NCBI RefSeq assembly: GCF_903642205.1
Contig: NZ_CAHJWH010000004.1
Span: 1-51,204 of the forward strand
Direction: 5' to 3'
DNA: 51,204 nt
Source of the DNA: Caulobacter sp. S45
GTDB taxonomy: Bacteria; Pseudomonadota; Alphaproteobacteria; Caulobacterales; Caulobacteraceae
In this document: positions 1 to 9,251 of the stretch, piece after piece
Position numbering within the stretch: the stretch's first letter is position 1
How the letters are laid out: each line of letters opens with the position of its first letter
Notes under the pieces: model-generated
The model's input: only the letters and a program-made list of their open reading frames with translations
The model's database searches: none
What the model was told of the DNA's origin: nothing
Position numbers and translations under genes: made by a program

Positions 1-603
1 GAGACCGGCGCCGGCAACCTCGCCGCCACCCTGCTCATCACGACCATCAAGCCCCCCGCCGAGGCCGCCGAGATCGCCTTCGTGGCGGCGCTCGCGGTGG
101 CGGACTTGGCCTTAACCCAAGTCCCAGACGCCCTGGTGCGGCTGAAGTGGCCGAACGACGTGCTGGTGGCCGGGCGCAAGGTCTCCGGGGTGCTGATCGA
201 ATCCGGCATGAGGTCTGACGGCCGCTTGTGGCTGGCGGTCGGCGTCGGTGTGAACCTGCAGAGCGCGCCGGTGGCAGCCGACCGGGCCGCCACCACCCTG
301 GCCGACCACCTGCGCGCCGACGTGGCCGCGCCGTTGTCGCCCGCCGCTGCGCTGGAGGCGCTGGCCCACGCTTTCGACATCAGGCTCGCCACCTGGGAGA
401 CCTACGGCTTCGAGCCAATCCGCACCGCCTGGACCGCCCGCGTCGATGTCGGGCGGGCCTGCCAGGTACGGCTGGACCACGAGACGTTGGAGGGCGTCAC
501 GGAGGCGTTGGAGGCGGATGGCGCGCTGAGGCTGAGACTGGTCGATGGCGGTGTGCGCCGCATTACCGCCGGTGATGTCTTCTTCCATGGCGAGGCGAGA
601 TGA
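1..603 (+). CDS. birA: Biotin--[acetyl-CoA-carboxylase] ligase, 3' part
   Basis: The reading frame is open from the first base, so the gene enters from the left and only the last 200 residues are present. The protein attaches biotin to the carrier domain of acetyl-CoA carboxylase and related carboxylases through biotinyl-AMP. Visible signatures are the [10 protein letters not shown] segment at the window edge, the KWPNDVLV motif near residue 49 of the visible part and the KVSGVLIES stretch after it, followed by the small C-terminal domain. The N-terminal part is outside the window, so it cannot be said whether a DNA-binding domain is present. It is followed after 25 bases by coaX on the same strand, a usual alphaproteobacterial order. 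Confidence 0.93.
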   Translation, partial: ETGAGNLAATLLITTIKPPAEAAEIAFVAALAVADLALTQVPDALVRLKWPNDVLVAGRKVSGVLIESGMRSDGRLWLAVGVGVNLQSAPVAADRAATTLADHLRADVAAPLSPAAALEALAHAFDIRLATWETYGFEPIRTAWTARVDVGRACQVRLDHETLEGVTEALEADGALRLRLVDGGVRRITAGDVFFHGEAR

Positions 604-628
604 CGGCCTTCCACCCCGAAGGCCGCCC

Positions 629-1408
629 ATGCTGCTAGCCGTCGAGCAGGGCAACACCAACACCACCTTTGCGCTCCACGACGGGGCGCGGTGGATCGCC
701 CAGTGGCGCACCGCCACCGACCCCGCCCGCACCGCCGACGAGTACGCCGTGTGGCTGCACCAGCTGCTTTCCATGCAGCAGATGACCCTGGGGGCCATCG
801 ACGACTGCATCATCTCCAGCGTCGTACCCCAATCGGTGTTCAATCTCCGCAACCTCGCCCGCCGCTACCTCAAGGTGGAGCCGATGGTGGTGGGGGAGAA
901 CGTCGAGCTCGGCATCGACATCCGCATCGACAAGCCGTCCGAGGCCGGCGCCGACCGGCTGGTCAACGCCATCGGCGGTTTCCTGAAGTACGGCGGCCCG
1001 CTGATCCTGATCGACAGCGGCACGGCCACCACCTTCGACGTGGTGGGCGCCGACGGCGGCTTCGAAGGCGGCCTGATCGCGCCGGGCATCAACCTCTCCA
1101 TGCAGGCCCTGCACAGCGCCGCCGCGCGTCTGCCGCGCATCGCCATCGCCCGCCCCGCACACGTGATCGGCCGGGGGACTGTCGAAGCGATGCAGTCCGG
1201 TGTATTCTGGGGCTACGTCGCCCTCATCGAGGGCCTGATCGACCGCATCCGCGCCGAATACGGCGCACCGATGCAAGCGATCGCCACCGGCGGCGTAGCC
1301 TCCCTCTTCGAAGGCGCAACGACCAGGATCGACGCCTTCGATCCCGAATTGACCCTCAAGGGCCTGCTGGAAATCGTACGCCGCAATGGCAAATTAAGGA
1401 CTAGATGA
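629..1408 (+). CDS. coaX: Type III pantothenate kinase
   Basis: Phosphorylates pantothenate in the first step of coenzyme A synthesis. The ATG at 629 gives a 259-residue protein starting [12 protein letters not shown], the normal length for CoaX; the longer upstream frame overlaps birA and adds no family residues. The phosphate-binding motif reads EQGNT rather than the usual DxGNT, a variant I recall from Caulobacter-type enzymes. Other family signatures are [19 protein letters not shown] and the [10 protein letters not shown] segment. The stop TGA overlaps the ATG of the RNase J gene (ATGA, 1405-1408), which implies translational coupling. Confidence 0.94.
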   Translation: MLLAVEQGNTNTTFALHDGARWIAQWRTATDPARTADEYAVWLHQLLSMQQMTLGAIDDCIISSVVPQSVFNLRNLARRYLKVEPMVVGENVELGIDIRIDKPSEAGADRLVNAIGGFLKYGGPLILIDSGTATTFDVVGADGGFEGGLIAPGINLSMQALHSAAARLPRIAIARPAHVIGRGTVEAMQSGVFWGYVALIEGLIDRIRAEYGAPMQAIATGGVASLFEGATTRIDAFDPELTLKGLLEIVRRNGKLRTR

Positions 1409-3084
1409 ACACCTCGACCAACGAAGACCTCGTCTTCCTGCCGCTCGGCGGCTCCAACGAAATCGGGATGAACCTGAACCTCTACGGGTTCGGACCGCCC
1501 AGGGCTCGCAAGTGGATCATCGTCGACCTCGGCATCACCTTCGGCGACCAGACCACGCCGGGAGTGGAGATCATCACCCCCGACCCGGCCTATCTGGAGA
1601 CGATCCGCAAGGACATCCTGGCCATCGTGCTGACCCACGCGCACGAGGACCACATCGGCGGCCTCGGCTGGCTGTGGCCGCGCATCAAGGCGCCGGTCTA
1701 CGCCACGCCGTTCACCGCCTTCCTGGTGCGCGAGAAGCTGCGTGAGAAGGGCCTGCTGGACAAGGTCTCGATCACCGAAGTTCCGCTGTCGGGCAAGGTG
1801 CAGATCGGCCCCTTCGGCATCGACTTCATCAGCCTGACCCACTCGATCCCCGAGCCGAACGGCATGGCGATCACCACGCCGTTGGGCACCATCCTGCATA
1901 CCGGCGACTGGAAGCTCGACGCCGACCCGGTCCTGGGCGCCCCTACCGACATCGCCAAGCTGCAGCGCATCGGCGACGCGGGCGTGCTGGCCATGGTCTG
2001 CGACAGCACCAACGTGTTCCAGGAGGGCGTGGCCGGCTCCGAAGCGGACGTGCGGGTCGCGCTCACAGCCCTGATCCGTTCGCTCAAGGGCAAGGTGGCG
2101 GTGGGTTGCTTCGCCTCCAACGTGGCGCGGATGGACAGTGTGATCCGGGCGGCGGAGGCGAGCGGGCGGCGCGTCTGCCTGCTCGGCCGCTCCATGCACC
2201 GCATGACCGCGGCGGCCCACTCGGTGGGCATGCTGGAGAATGTCCAGCCCTTCGTGCCCGACACCGAGGCCAAGCATTTCCCCAACGACCACATCCTGTT
2301 CCTGTGCACCGGTAGCCAGGGGGAGGAGCGCGCGGCCCTGTCGCGTATCGCCAGCGGCACCCATCCGCACCTGAAGCTCGGCGCCGGCGACAGCGTGGTC
2401 TTCTCCTCCCGCGTGATCCCGGGCAACGACATCCCGATCCGCAACCTGCAGAACGGCCTGTCGGACCGGGGCGTGCGCATCTACACCGACCGCGACCACC
2501 CGGGCATCCACGTCTCCGGCCACCCCTGCCGCGACGAGCTCTCCCAGATGTACCGTTGGGCGCGGCCCCAGATTGCGGTGCCGACCCACGGCGAGCGCCG
2601 CCACCTGATCGAGCACCTGGCCTTCGCCCGCGAGCACGGCGTGCCCGACGCCATCGCGCCCCGCAACGGCGAGGTGATCCGGCTGGCGCCCGGGCGGCCC
2701 ATGATCATCGAGGAGGTGCCGTCGGGGCGTCTGTTCCTGGACGGCAACGTGCTGACGCCGGAGAACAGCGAGCCCTTGCGCGAGCGTCGCCACGCCGCCG
2801 CCAACGGCGTGCTGATGGTTGCGGTGACGCTCGACAAGAAGAACAAGCTCGCCGCCGACGCGGAGGTCCGCGCCATCGGCCTGCCAGCCGACATCGGCGA
2901 CTCGATGGCCGACCTGCTGGACGACTTGGCCGAAGATGCGGAGGACGCGGTGGAGGACCTGAGCGTCGATGACCGCGGTGACGATGTGGCGGTGCGGAAG
3001 GCCGTGGGCCGGGCGCTGAAGCGGGCGTCGCAGCGGATTTGGTCGCGGCGGCCGGTGGTGGAGACGCTGGTCACGCGGCTGTAG
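1405..3084 (+). CDS. rnj: Ribonuclease J
   Basis: A 559-residue metallo-beta-lactamase/beta-CASP nuclease of the RNase J family, which in alphaproteobacteria carries out 5'-to-3' and endonucleolytic RNA processing in the cytoplasm. The zinc motif HAHEDH is at residues 78-83 (His78, His80, Asp82, His83). Further family features are the LHTGDWKLD motif (motif III region), the CDSTN segment, the beta-CASP VSGHP motif and a PTHGE motif. The length matches the family. It starts on the ATGA overlap with coaX. Pairing with coaX and birA is typical of Caulobacterales. Confidence 0.94.
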   Translation: MNTSTNEDLVFLPLGGSNEIGMNLNLYGFGPPRARKWIIVDLGITFGDQTTPGVEIITPDPAYLETIRKDILAIVLTHAHEDHIGGLGWLWPRIKAPVYATPFTAFLVREKLREKGLLDKVSITEVPLSGKVQIGPFGIDFISLTHSIPEPNGMAITTPLGTILHTGDWKLDADPVLGAPTDIAKLQRIGDAGVLAMVCDSTNVFQEGVAGSEADVRVALTALIRSLKGKVAVGCFASNVARMDSVIRAAEASGRRVCLLGRSMHRMTAAAHSVGMLENVQPFVPDTEAKHFPNDHILFLCTGSQGEERAALSRIASGTHPHLKLGAGDSVVFSSRVIPGNDIPIRNLQNGLSDRGVRIYTDRDHPGIHVSGHPCRDELSQMYRWARPQIAVPTHGERRHLIEHLAFAREHGVPDAIAPRNGEVIRLAPGRPMIIEEVPSGRLFLDGNVLTPENSEPLRERRHAAANGVLMVAVTLDKKNKLAADAEVRAIGLPADIGDSMADLLDDLAEDAEDAVEDLSVDDRGDDVAVRKAVGRALKRASQRIWSRRPVVETLVTRL

Positions 3085-3127
3085 GCTGCAGTAAGACGAA
3101 ACTCTCTGCCGCACTTTGAGGTGTCGG

Positions 3128-3508
3128 ATGACCGAGGTAGAGCCAGGAAGCTCCTTTAAGCGAAACTCTAATTTAGCTTATCGACAGGCAGAAGTAGCTT
3201 ACCCCTACAAGTGCTGTGTAGTGTGTGGATTGCAGATTGCCCTTGCTGTCGCTCACCTCGATCATGCTGCGGGGAACAATGATCCAGACAATTTGGCCTA
3301 TCTCTGTCATACCCATCACGTGATGTTCGACTCCGGCCTATACCCCATAGAAGCAATCAAACTCATGATAGCGCATTGGCAAGTTACCAAGGGACTTCCT
3401 GACCATGCTCCTAGGATGAAGGATGCTGGGCCGAAGGCGGCGGCTACACGGAAACGGCGTGCTGCGGCCCGAAAGGCTTGGGTCACCCGCCGAGCTACAC
3501 CAATTTAA
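3128..3508 (+). CDS. Small HNH endonuclease-like protein
   Basis: A 126-residue protein if the ATG at 3128 is used; a TTG 12 bases upstream is an alternative. It carries a CxxC pair (CCVVCG) followed by AHLDH, NDPDNLAYLCHTHH and MFD, which together have the look of a zinc-ribbon HNH nuclease core. The C-terminus is a Lys/Arg-rich tail. The gene and its flanks (about 3085-3540) are visibly AT-richer than neighbouring genes and sit between rnj and the methylmalonyl-CoA epimerase gene, which are adjacent in the gene order I expect for this group. I infer a recent insertion. A role in DNA cleavage or mobile-element biology is plausible but not shown; no phage or restriction partner is next to it. 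Confidence 0.72.
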   Translation: MTEVEPGSSFKRNSNLAYRQAEVAYPYKCCVVCGLQIALAVAHLDHAAGNNDPDNLAYLCHTHHVMFDSGLYPIEAIKLMIAHWQVTKGLPDHAPRMKDAGPKAAATRKRRAAARKAWVTRRATPI

Positions 3509-3542
3509 GGTCGATGGCTGAAGTGGAGATAGGAGTATATCT

Positions 3543-3965
3543 ATGGTTGGCAAGCTGAACCACGTGGGCGTCGCCACGCCCTCCATCGCGGAGTCCCAGG
3601 CCCTCTACCGCGACCTGTTCGGCGCCGCCGACATCACACCGCGCACCGCCCTCCCGGAGCAAGGCGTGTGGGTCAGCTTCGTCAACCTGCCCAACGCCCA
3701 GATCGAGCTGATCGAGCCCTACGGCGAGGCCTCCCCCATCCACGCGTTCCTCTCCAAGAACCCCAAGGGCGGTCAGCACCACGTCTGCTTCGAGGTGCCC
3801 GACATCCTGGCCGCCCGCGACGAGATGCGGGCCAAGGGTGCAGCAGTGCTTGGGACCGGAGGGCCCCGAACGGGAGCCCATGGCGTGCCGGTGATCTTCC
3901 TGCATCCCAAGGACACGGGCGGCGTGCTGGTGGAACTGATGCAGGAACCCGCCGCCGGCCATTGA
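3543..3965 (+). CDS. mce: Methylmalonyl-CoA epimerase
   Basis: A 140-residue vicinal-oxygen-chelate protein that interconverts the 2R and 2S forms of methylmalonyl-CoA in propionate degradation. It begins MVGKLNHVGVAT, with the first metal ligand His7. The GGQHHVCFEV stretch near residue 80 and the terminal VLVELMQE with its Glu supply the remaining ligands expected of the family. A GGAG ribosome-binding site lies about ten bases before the ATG. The length is normal. The neighbouring DUF1467 and proS genes fit a conserved alphaproteobacterial order. Confidence 0.92.
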   Translation: MVGKLNHVGVATPSIAESQALYRDLFGAADITPRTALPEQGVWVSFVNLPNAQIELIEPYGEASPIHAFLSKNPKGGQHHVCFEVPDILAARDEMRAKGAAVLGTGGPRTGAHGVPVIFLHPKDTGGVLVELMQEPAAGH

Positions 3966-4022
3966 GTCCCCCGGGCGTCATCACGGCTTGATCCTCGGCG
4001 CTGGAGAGCGCGTAAGAACGCC

Positions 4023-4277
4023 ATGGGACCGATCTGGACGATCTCGGTGTACTTCGTGGTGTGGTGGACGGCGCTGTTCGCCATCCTGCCGCTCGGCTCG
4101 CGCAGCCATTCGGAAGCCGGCACTCACGTCTCCGACGGCGGCGATCCCGGCGCGCCGGTCAACCCCAACCTGAAGAAGAAGGCGTTCACCACCACCTGGG
4201 TCGCCGCCATCATCACCGCCCTGATCTGGGTGGTGATGCAGTACGGCCTGATCCCGATCCCGCAACTGCCGCAGTAG
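4023..4277 (+). CDS. DUF1467 family small membrane protein
   Basis: An 84-residue protein with two predicted membrane segments: residues about 3-20 (WTISVYFVVWWTALFAIL) and about 57-78 (TTWVAAIITALIWVVM). The polar linker between them contains a GxPVNPNLKKKA-like stretch typical of this uncharacterised family. It lies between mce and proS, where alphaproteobacterial genomes commonly carry it. The function is unknown. Confidence 0.85.
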   Translation: MGPIWTISVYFVVWWTALFAILPLGSRSHSEAGTHVSDGGDPGAPVNPNLKKKAFTTTWVAAIITALIWVVMQYGLIPIPQLPQ

Positions 4278-4298
4278 GCGCCGCCCTGGGCGGCGCCT
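4276..4298 (+). terminator. GC hairpin after the DUF1467 gene
   Basis: A perfect 10-bp stem (AGGCGCCGCC / GGCGGCGCCT) with a 3-base loop starts inside the stop codon of the DUF1467 gene. There is no U-tract after it, so it may only be an RNA-stabilising hairpin or a Rho-assisted stop. Confidence 0.5.
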
Positions 4299-4438
4299 CG
4301 CCTACTCGAGCCTCAAAACGAGGCGCCCGGACGATTTCCGTTGGCGGCGTACATGCTACTCGCGACAATCGACCCTGGCGGAGTGATCATCCTCTCGACA
4401 GCTGTGATGGTTGTCGTTCGAGTGGCCCGATCGACTTC

Positions 4439-4471
4439 AGAGCCGCGCGATCATCCGCGCGGCTCTTTTTT
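4439..4471 (+). terminator. Strong intrinsic terminator upstream of proS
   Basis: A perfect 11-bp stem (AGAGCCGCGCG / CGCGCGGCTCT) with loop ATCATC is followed directly by six T. It lies 140 bases past the DUF1467 hairpin and 80 bases before proS. The stretch 4299-4438 between the two hairpins holds no gene I can support. The terminator therefore either ends read-through from the mce operon or ends a small RNA made from that stretch. Confidence 0.82.
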
Positions 4472-4551
4472 CGCCACCAGCTTTCCCTTTGATGCGCAAG
4501 GCATGGCGGCTAGAAGTCGGCTCCTCGACTCAGAGCCTCCCAAGGTCACCC

Positions 4552-5871
4552 ATGCGCCTGTCGCGCTACTTCCTGCCCGTGCTGAGGGAGACACCCTCCG
4601 AAGCCCAGATCGTCTCCCACCGCCTGATGCTGCGCGCCGGCATGATCCGCCAGGAGGCCGCGGGCATCTACGCCTGGCTGCCGCTGGGCCTGCGGGTGCT
4701 GCGCAAGATCGAGCAGATCGTGCGCGAGGAGATGGACCGGGCCGGCGCCATCGAGCTGCTCATGCCGACGCTGCAGCTCGCCGACCTGTGGCGGGAAAGC
4801 GGGCGCTATGACGACTACGGCCAGGAGATGCTGCGCATCACCGATCGGCACGAGCGGGAACTGCTCTACGGCCCAACCAACGAGGAGATGATCACCGAGA
4901 TCTTCCGCGCCTCGGTAAAGTCCTACAAGGACCTGCCGAAGAACCTCTACCACGTGCAGTGGAAGTTCCGCGACGAGCAGCGGCCCCGCTTCGGCGTGAT
5001 GCGCGGGCGCGAGTTCCTAATGAAGGACGCCTATTCCTTCGACGTGGACGAAGAGGCGGGCCGGCGCAGCTACAACCGCATGTTCGTGGCCTATCTGCGC
5101 ACCTTCGGCCGCATGGGGCTGAAGGCCATCCCCATGCGGGCGGAGACGGGGCCGATCGGCGGCGACCTCAGCCACGAGTTCATCGTCCTGGCCGAGACCG
5201 GCGAGAGCGCGGTCTATTGCGACCAGGCGGTGCTCGACCTGCCGATCCCGCCGGCGGACGTGGACTATGCCGGCGACCTGACGCCGATCCTGGACCAGTG
5301 GACCGCCCCCTACGCCGCCACCGAGGACGTCCATGACGCCGCCCGCTTCGAGGCCGAGACGCCGCAGGACCGCCGCATCGCCACCCGGGGCATCGAAGTC
5401 GGCCAAGTCTTCTTCTTCGGCGACAAGTATTCCAAGCCCATGCGGGCGGTGGTGGCGACACCGGACGGTGGCGAGACGCCGGTGCAGATGGGCTCCTACG
5501 GCGTGGGCGTCTCGCGGCTGCTCGGCGCCATCATAGAGGCCAGCCATGACGAGGCCGGGATCATCTGGCCCGATGCGGTGGCGCCCTTCGGCGTCGCGGT
5601 CGTCAACCTGCGCGCGTCTGATCCGGAGGTGAACGCCGCCTGCGAGCAGGCCTACGCCGCCCTCTCCGCCGCCGGCAAGGAGCCTCTGCTGGACGACAGC
5701 GACGAGCGTCCCGGCGCCAAGTTCGCCACCATGGACCTGATCGGCCTGCCCTGGCAGCTGGTCATTGGTCCCAAGGGGCTGAAGGACGGGGTGGTGGAGC
5801 TGAAGCGCCGGGCGACGGGCGAGAAGCAGAGCCTGCCGTTGGCGGAGGCGCTGAAGGCGTTGGGGGCGTGA
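4552..5871 (+). CDS. proS: Prolyl-tRNA synthetase, short bacterial type
   Basis: Charges tRNA-Pro. The ATG at 4552 gives a 439-residue protein starting [15 protein letters not shown], the usual start for the alphaproteobacterial short ProRS that lacks the editing insertion. The upstream extension of the frame runs through the terminator and is rejected. Class II motifs are visible: [11 protein letters not shown] and the TNEE motif, motif 2 with [18 protein letters not shown], and motif 3 with [12 protein letters not shown]. The C-terminal anticodon-binding domain covers roughly residues 340-439. The gene has its own terminator-insulated upstream region. Confidence 0.95.
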   Translation: MRLSRYFLPVLRETPSEAQIVSHRLMLRAGMIRQEAAGIYAWLPLGLRVLRKIEQIVREEMDRAGAIELLMPTLQLADLWRESGRYDDYGQEMLRITDRHERELLYGPTNEEMITEIFRASVKSYKDLPKNLYHVQWKFRDEQRPRFGVMRGREFLMKDAYSFDVDEEAGRRSYNRMFVAYLRTFGRMGLKAIPMRAETGPIGGDLSHEFIVLAETGESAVYCDQAVLDLPIPPADVDYAGDLTPILDQWTAPYAATEDVHDAARFEAETPQDRRIATRGIEVGQVFFFGDKYSKPMRAVVATPDGGETPVQMGSYGVGVSRLLGAIIEASHDEAGIIWPDAVAPFGVAVVNLRASDPEVNAACEQAYAALSAAGKEPLLDDSDERPGAKFATMDLIGLPWQLVIGPKGLKDGVVELKRRATGEKQSLPLAEALKALGA

Positions 5872-5885
5872 GGCGGGGTGCGTTC

Positions 5886-6004
5886 GCCTCGTCCTTCGAC
5901 AAGCTCAGGATGAGGCGAAAGGCTGGTGACGCGGGATACTCGAATGGCGGCTTCGCGGACACGCCCGCCATCAGCCTCATCCTGAGCCCGTCGAAGGACG
6001 AGGC
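5886..6004. repeat. Inverted pair of a REP-like intergenic repeat
   Basis: Two copies of a roughly 30-base element lie head-to-head in the proS-lolC gap: 5886-5916 (gcctcgtccttcgacaagct...) and, in reverse orientation, 5973-6004, separated by 56 bases. Each copy is itself partly palindromic (GCCTC...GAGGC ends). This is the dispersed repeat that I recognise from caulobacterial and sphingomonad genomes. A related pair is present at 20657-20738. Confidence 0.8.
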
Positions 6005-6025
6005 TGACGCAGGACGCCCACCCTC

Positions 6026-7297
6026 ATGACCGACGCCCCGCCCTTCGGCCTGTGGGAACGCACGCTCGCCTACCGATACCTCCGGGCCAAGCGCAAGGAG
6101 GGCGGGGTGGCGCTGGTCTCCATCATCTCCTTCGTCGGAATATTGCTGGCGGTGGCCACGCTCATCATCGTCATGAGCGTGATGAACGGCTTCCGCACCG
6201 AGCTGGTCGGCCGGATGCTGGGCTTCAACGGCGACGCCTTTGTCACGGGCCCGGCCATCAACGGCCCCGGCCGGCCGGCTCTGCTGCAACGCCTGCGCGC
6301 CATCCCCGGCGTCACCCAGGTGCTGCCGGTGGTGGAGGCCCAGGCTCTGGTGCAGGGGCCCGACCAGGTCTCCGGCGCCATCGTGCGGGGCATCACCGCG
6401 CCGGACCTGAAGGCCACCACCATCGTGTCGGGCAATGTGAAGACCGGCTCGCTCAACGGCTTCGGCGACGGTGACTACGGCGGCGACCTGATTCTGGCCG
6501 GCTCGCGCCTCGGGGAGCAGATAGGGGTCAAGCCGGGCGACAGCCTGACGCTGATCTCGCCGAACGGCGCCGACACCGCCTTCGGCTCCGCCCCCAACCG
6601 CAAGGTCTACACCGTCGATGGCCTCTTCACCGTAGGCATGAGCGAGTACGACCAGAGCTTCATCTACATGCCGCTGCCTCAGGCCCAGCTGTTCTTCGGG
6701 CGCGGCGATACGGTGGACACCATCGAGGTGAACATCGACAACCCCGACCATATCGAGCGCATCCGGCCCCAGATCGAGCAGGCCGCCGGCCCTGCGGCCA
6801 TCGTCACCGACTGGCGAGACCGCAACAAGAGCTACTTCAACGCGCTTGAGGTCGAGCGCGCGGTGATGCGGCTGATCCTGATGCTGATCGTGGCGATCGC
6901 GGTGATGAACATCATCTCAGGCCTGGTCATGCTGGTGAAGAACAAGGGGCGCGACATCGCCATCCTTCGCACCATGGGCGCCAGCCAGGGCTCGATCCTG
7001 CGGGTCTTCTTCCTGTGCGGGGTGCTGATCGGCACCTCGGCCACGGTGGTGGGCCTGGTGCTGGGCTCGCTGTTCTGCATCTTCATCGACCCGATCCAGT
7101 CGCTGGTGGAGGCGATCACCCACCGTTCGCTGTTCAGCGCCGACACTTATTTCCTCTCCCGCATACCTGCCCGGATCGACTGGAGCGAGGTGGCGCTGGT
7201 GATCTTCTGGTCGCTGCTGATGAGCTTCATCGCCACCCTGCCGCCGGCCTGGCGCGCCTCGCGCCTCGATCCGGTGGAGGCGCTGCGGTATGAGTGA
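6026..7297 (+). CDS. Lipoprotein-releasing ABC transporter permease (LolC/LolE type)
   Basis: A 423-residue inner-membrane permease that, with LolD, extracts outer-membrane lipoproteins from the inner membrane and hands them to LolA. It shows the short N-terminal RYLRAKRKEGG stretch, a first membrane segment at about residues 28-52, a large periplasmic domain to about residue 270, and the FtsX-type C-terminal block of three membrane segments ending PAWRASRLDPVEALRYE. Only one permease gene is present, so it probably works as a homodimer, as in other alphaproteobacteria; I leave the C/E symbol open. It overlaps lolD by eight bases. Confidence 0.92.
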   Translation: MTDAPPFGLWERTLAYRYLRAKRKEGGVALVSIISFVGILLAVATLIIVMSVMNGFRTELVGRMLGFNGDAFVTGPAINGPGRPALLQRLRAIPGVTQVLPVVEAQALVQGPDQVSGAIVRGITAPDLKATTIVSGNVKTGSLNGFGDGDYGGDLILAGSRLGEQIGVKPGDSLTLISPNGADTAFGSAPNRKVYTVDGLFTVGMSEYDQSFIYMPLPQAQLFFGRGDTVDTIEVNIDNPDHIERIRPQIEQAAGPAAIVTDWRDRNKSYFNALEVERAVMRLILMLIVAIAVMNIISGLVMLVKNKGRDIAILRTMGASQGSILRVFFLCGVLIGTSATVVGLVLGSLFCIFIDPIQSLVEAITHRSLFSADTYFLSRIPARIDWSEVALVIFWSLLMSFIATLPPAWRASRLDPVEALRYE

Positions 7298-7988
7298 GAC
7301 GCCGCCGGTCCTCTCGCTTCGCGGCGTCACCCGCACCTACACCACCGGCGCCGGGCGCGACCTGACGGTGCTGAAGGGCGTGGACATCGATGTGCACGCC
7401 GGTGAGATCGTCGGCCTGATCGGGCCGTCCGGCTCGGGCAAGTCGAGCCTGCTGCACGCCGCGGGCCTGCTGGAGCACCCCACCGCCGGCCAGGTCGCCG
7501 TCACCGGTGTGGACTGCACTCATTTGAACGACCGGGCGCGCTCGCGCCTGCGGCTGGGCGCGATCGGCTTCGTCTACCAGTTCCACCACCTGCTGGCGGA
7601 GTTCACCGCGCTCGACAACATCGCGCTCCCTCAGATGATCAACGGCGCGCGCCGCCCCGCCGCCCGGGAGCGGGCGCGGGAGCTCCTGACCCAGCTAGGC
7701 CTCGGCGACCGGCTGGACCACCAGCCGGCCCAGCTCTCCGGCGGCGAGCAGCAGCGGGTGGCCATCGCCCGCGCGCTCGCCAACCAGCCGCGCCTGCTCC
7801 TGGCCGATGAGCCCACCGGGAACCTGGACCCGACCACCTCGGGCGCGGTGTTCCAGAGCCTGTTCGACCTGGCGCGGCTGCGCGGCGTGGCGTGTCTGAT
7901 CGCCACCCACAACCTGCATCTGGCCGACTTCATGGACCGGGTGTTCGCGCTGGAGGACGGACGGCTGGTGGAGCAGCGCCGCGCATGA
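7290..7988 (+). CDS. lolD: Lipoprotein-releasing ABC transporter ATPase LolD
   Basis: A 232-residue cytoplasmic ATPase that drives the Lol lipoprotein extractor. Walker A is GPSGSGKSS, the Q-loop region is VYQFHHLLAEFTALDN (the FHHLL stretch is typical of LolD), the signature is LSGGEQQRVAIARAL, Walker B is LLLADEPTGNLD and the switch His lies in IATHN. The start lies inside the 3' end of the permease gene and its stop forms ATGA with the next gene, so three genes are translationally coupled. Confidence 0.95.
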   Translation: MSETPPVLSLRGVTRTYTTGAGRDLTVLKGVDIDVHAGEIVGLIGPSGSGKSSLLHAAGLLEHPTAGQVAVTGVDCTHLNDRARSRLRLGAIGFVYQFHHLLAEFTALDNIALPQMINGARRPAARERARELLTQLGLGDRLDHQPAQLSGGEQQRVAIARALANQPRLLLADEPTGNLDPTTSGAVFQSLFDLARLRGVACLIATHNLHLADFMDRVFALEDGRLVEQRRA

Positions 7989-9184
7989 CCGGCTTCATGT
8001 TCGCCACGGGCGTGGAGAACAGCGCGCCGGTGGTCGCCAGCGGCAAGCGGCTGGATGAGCTTGAGGCCTGCGGTCACTACGCCCGCTGGCGCGAGGACTT
8101 CGACTGCGTGCAGGAGCTCGGCCTGCAGTACCTCCGCTACGGCCCGCAGCTGTTCTCCACCTTCCAGGGCGAGGGCCGCTACGACTGGAGCTTCGCCGAC
8201 GAGACCTTCGGCGAGCTGAGGCGGCGCGGGATCACCCCCATCGCCGATCTGTGCCACTTCGGCGTGCCGGACTGGATCGGCGACTTCCAGAACCCGGACT
8301 TCCCGCGTCTGTTCGAGGGCTATGCGCGGGCGTTCGCGCAGCGCTACCCCTGGGTGCAGCTCTTCACGCCGGTGAACGAGATGTACATCTGCGCCAAGTT
8401 CTCGGCCCTCACCGGCTGGTGGAACGAGCAACTGACCGGCGACCGCAGCTTCGTCACCGCGCTGAAGCACATGGTGCGCGCCAACGTCTTGGCCATGCGC
8501 GCGATCCTGGAGGCGCGCCCCGACGCCATCTTCGTGCAGAGCGAGTCCTCGGAGCACTACCACGCGGTGCTGCCGTCGGCGATCGAGCGCCAGGACTTCC
8601 ACAACCGCCACCGCTTCCTGTCGCTGGACCTGAACTATGGCCACCAGGTGGATGCGGGCATGTACCAGTACCTGCTCGACAACGGCATGACGTGGGAGGA
8701 GTACGACTTCTTCCAACACAATACGACCAAGTCCCGCTGCATCGTCGGCAACGACTACTACCCCGTCTCCGAGCAGTGGGTGCTGCCGGACGGGAGCCTG
8801 GAGAGTGCGCCGGACGTGCTGGGCTACAGCGAGATCACTCGCCAGTACTTCGACCGCTACCGGCTTCCGGTCATGCACACCGAGACCAACTTCGCCGAGG
8901 CCGGCGACGGCGCGGCGGTCCGCTGGCTCCGCAAGGAATTCGCCAACGTGCTCCGCGTGCGCGAGGCGGGCGTGCCGATCCTGGGCTTCACCTGGTACTC
9001 GATCACCGACCAGGTGGACTGGGGCATCATGCTGCGCGAGGCGAGGGGCGTGGTGAACGCCCTGGGGTTGTTCGACCTGAACCGGAAGATCAGGCCGGCG
9101 GGGCAGGCCTACAAGGAACTGGTGGCGGGGTGGCGAGAGCTAACGCCGGTGCAGACGGGCGTGCTGAAGATGGCGACGGGGTGA
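7985..9184 (+). CDS. Glycoside hydrolase family 1-like protein
   Basis: The ATG at 7985 overlaps the lolD stop (ATGA) and gives a 399-residue protein. It reads as a (beta/alpha)8 glycosidase of clan GH-A. Strand 4 ends in TPVNEMY with the probable acid/base Glu132, and strand 7 carries HTETN with the probable nucleophile Glu300. Other GH1-like segments are RYGPQLF, LCHFGVPDW and FTWYSITDQVDWG. There is no signal peptide, so it should be cytoplasmic. Coupling to lolD is odd, because no lipoprotein-export link to a cytosolic beta-glycosidase is known to me. The substrate cannot be read from sequence. The motifs deviate from canonical NEP and ENG, so the family call is good but the activity is uncertain. 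Confidence 0.78.
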   Translation: MTGFMFATGVENSAPVVASGKRLDELEACGHYARWREDFDCVQELGLQYLRYGPQLFSTFQGEGRYDWSFADETFGELRRRGITPIADLCHFGVPDWIGDFQNPDFPRLFEGYARAFAQRYPWVQLFTPVNEMYICAKFSALTGWWNEQLTGDRSFVTALKHMVRANVLAMRAILEARPDAIFVQSESSEHYHAVLPSAIERQDFHNRHRFLSLDLNYGHQVDAGMYQYLLDNGMTWEEYDFFQHNTTKSRCIVGNDYYPVSEQWVLPDGSLESAPDVLGYSEITRQYFDRYRLPVMHTETNFAEAGDGAAVRWLRKEFANVLRVREAGVPILGFTWYSITDQVDWGIMLREARGVVNALGLFDLNRKIRPAGQAYKELVAGWRELTPVQTGVLKMATG

Positions 9185-9251
9185 CCGCGCGCCCTGCAGG
9201 ATGTGGTGACTGCCAGCTCCAACCCAGGATGGGGGCGGTTTTTTGAGCTTT

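Noticed and set aside
1213-3114. A 633-codon open frame antisense to RNase J
   Set aside because: The protein is His/Arg/Val-rich with no family motif. It is a by-product of high-GC codon usage opposite a clear gene.
4341-4811. A 156-codon frame starting with a hydrophobic stretch between DUF1467 and proS
   Set aside because: It runs through the intrinsic terminator and then far into proS in another frame. Only the first 30 residues look protein-like, and there is no ribosome-binding site.
9185-9251. Terminator between the GH1-like gene and the RelA/SpoT gene
   Set aside because: A run of six T is present near 9240, but the bases before it form only a weak, mismatched stem.
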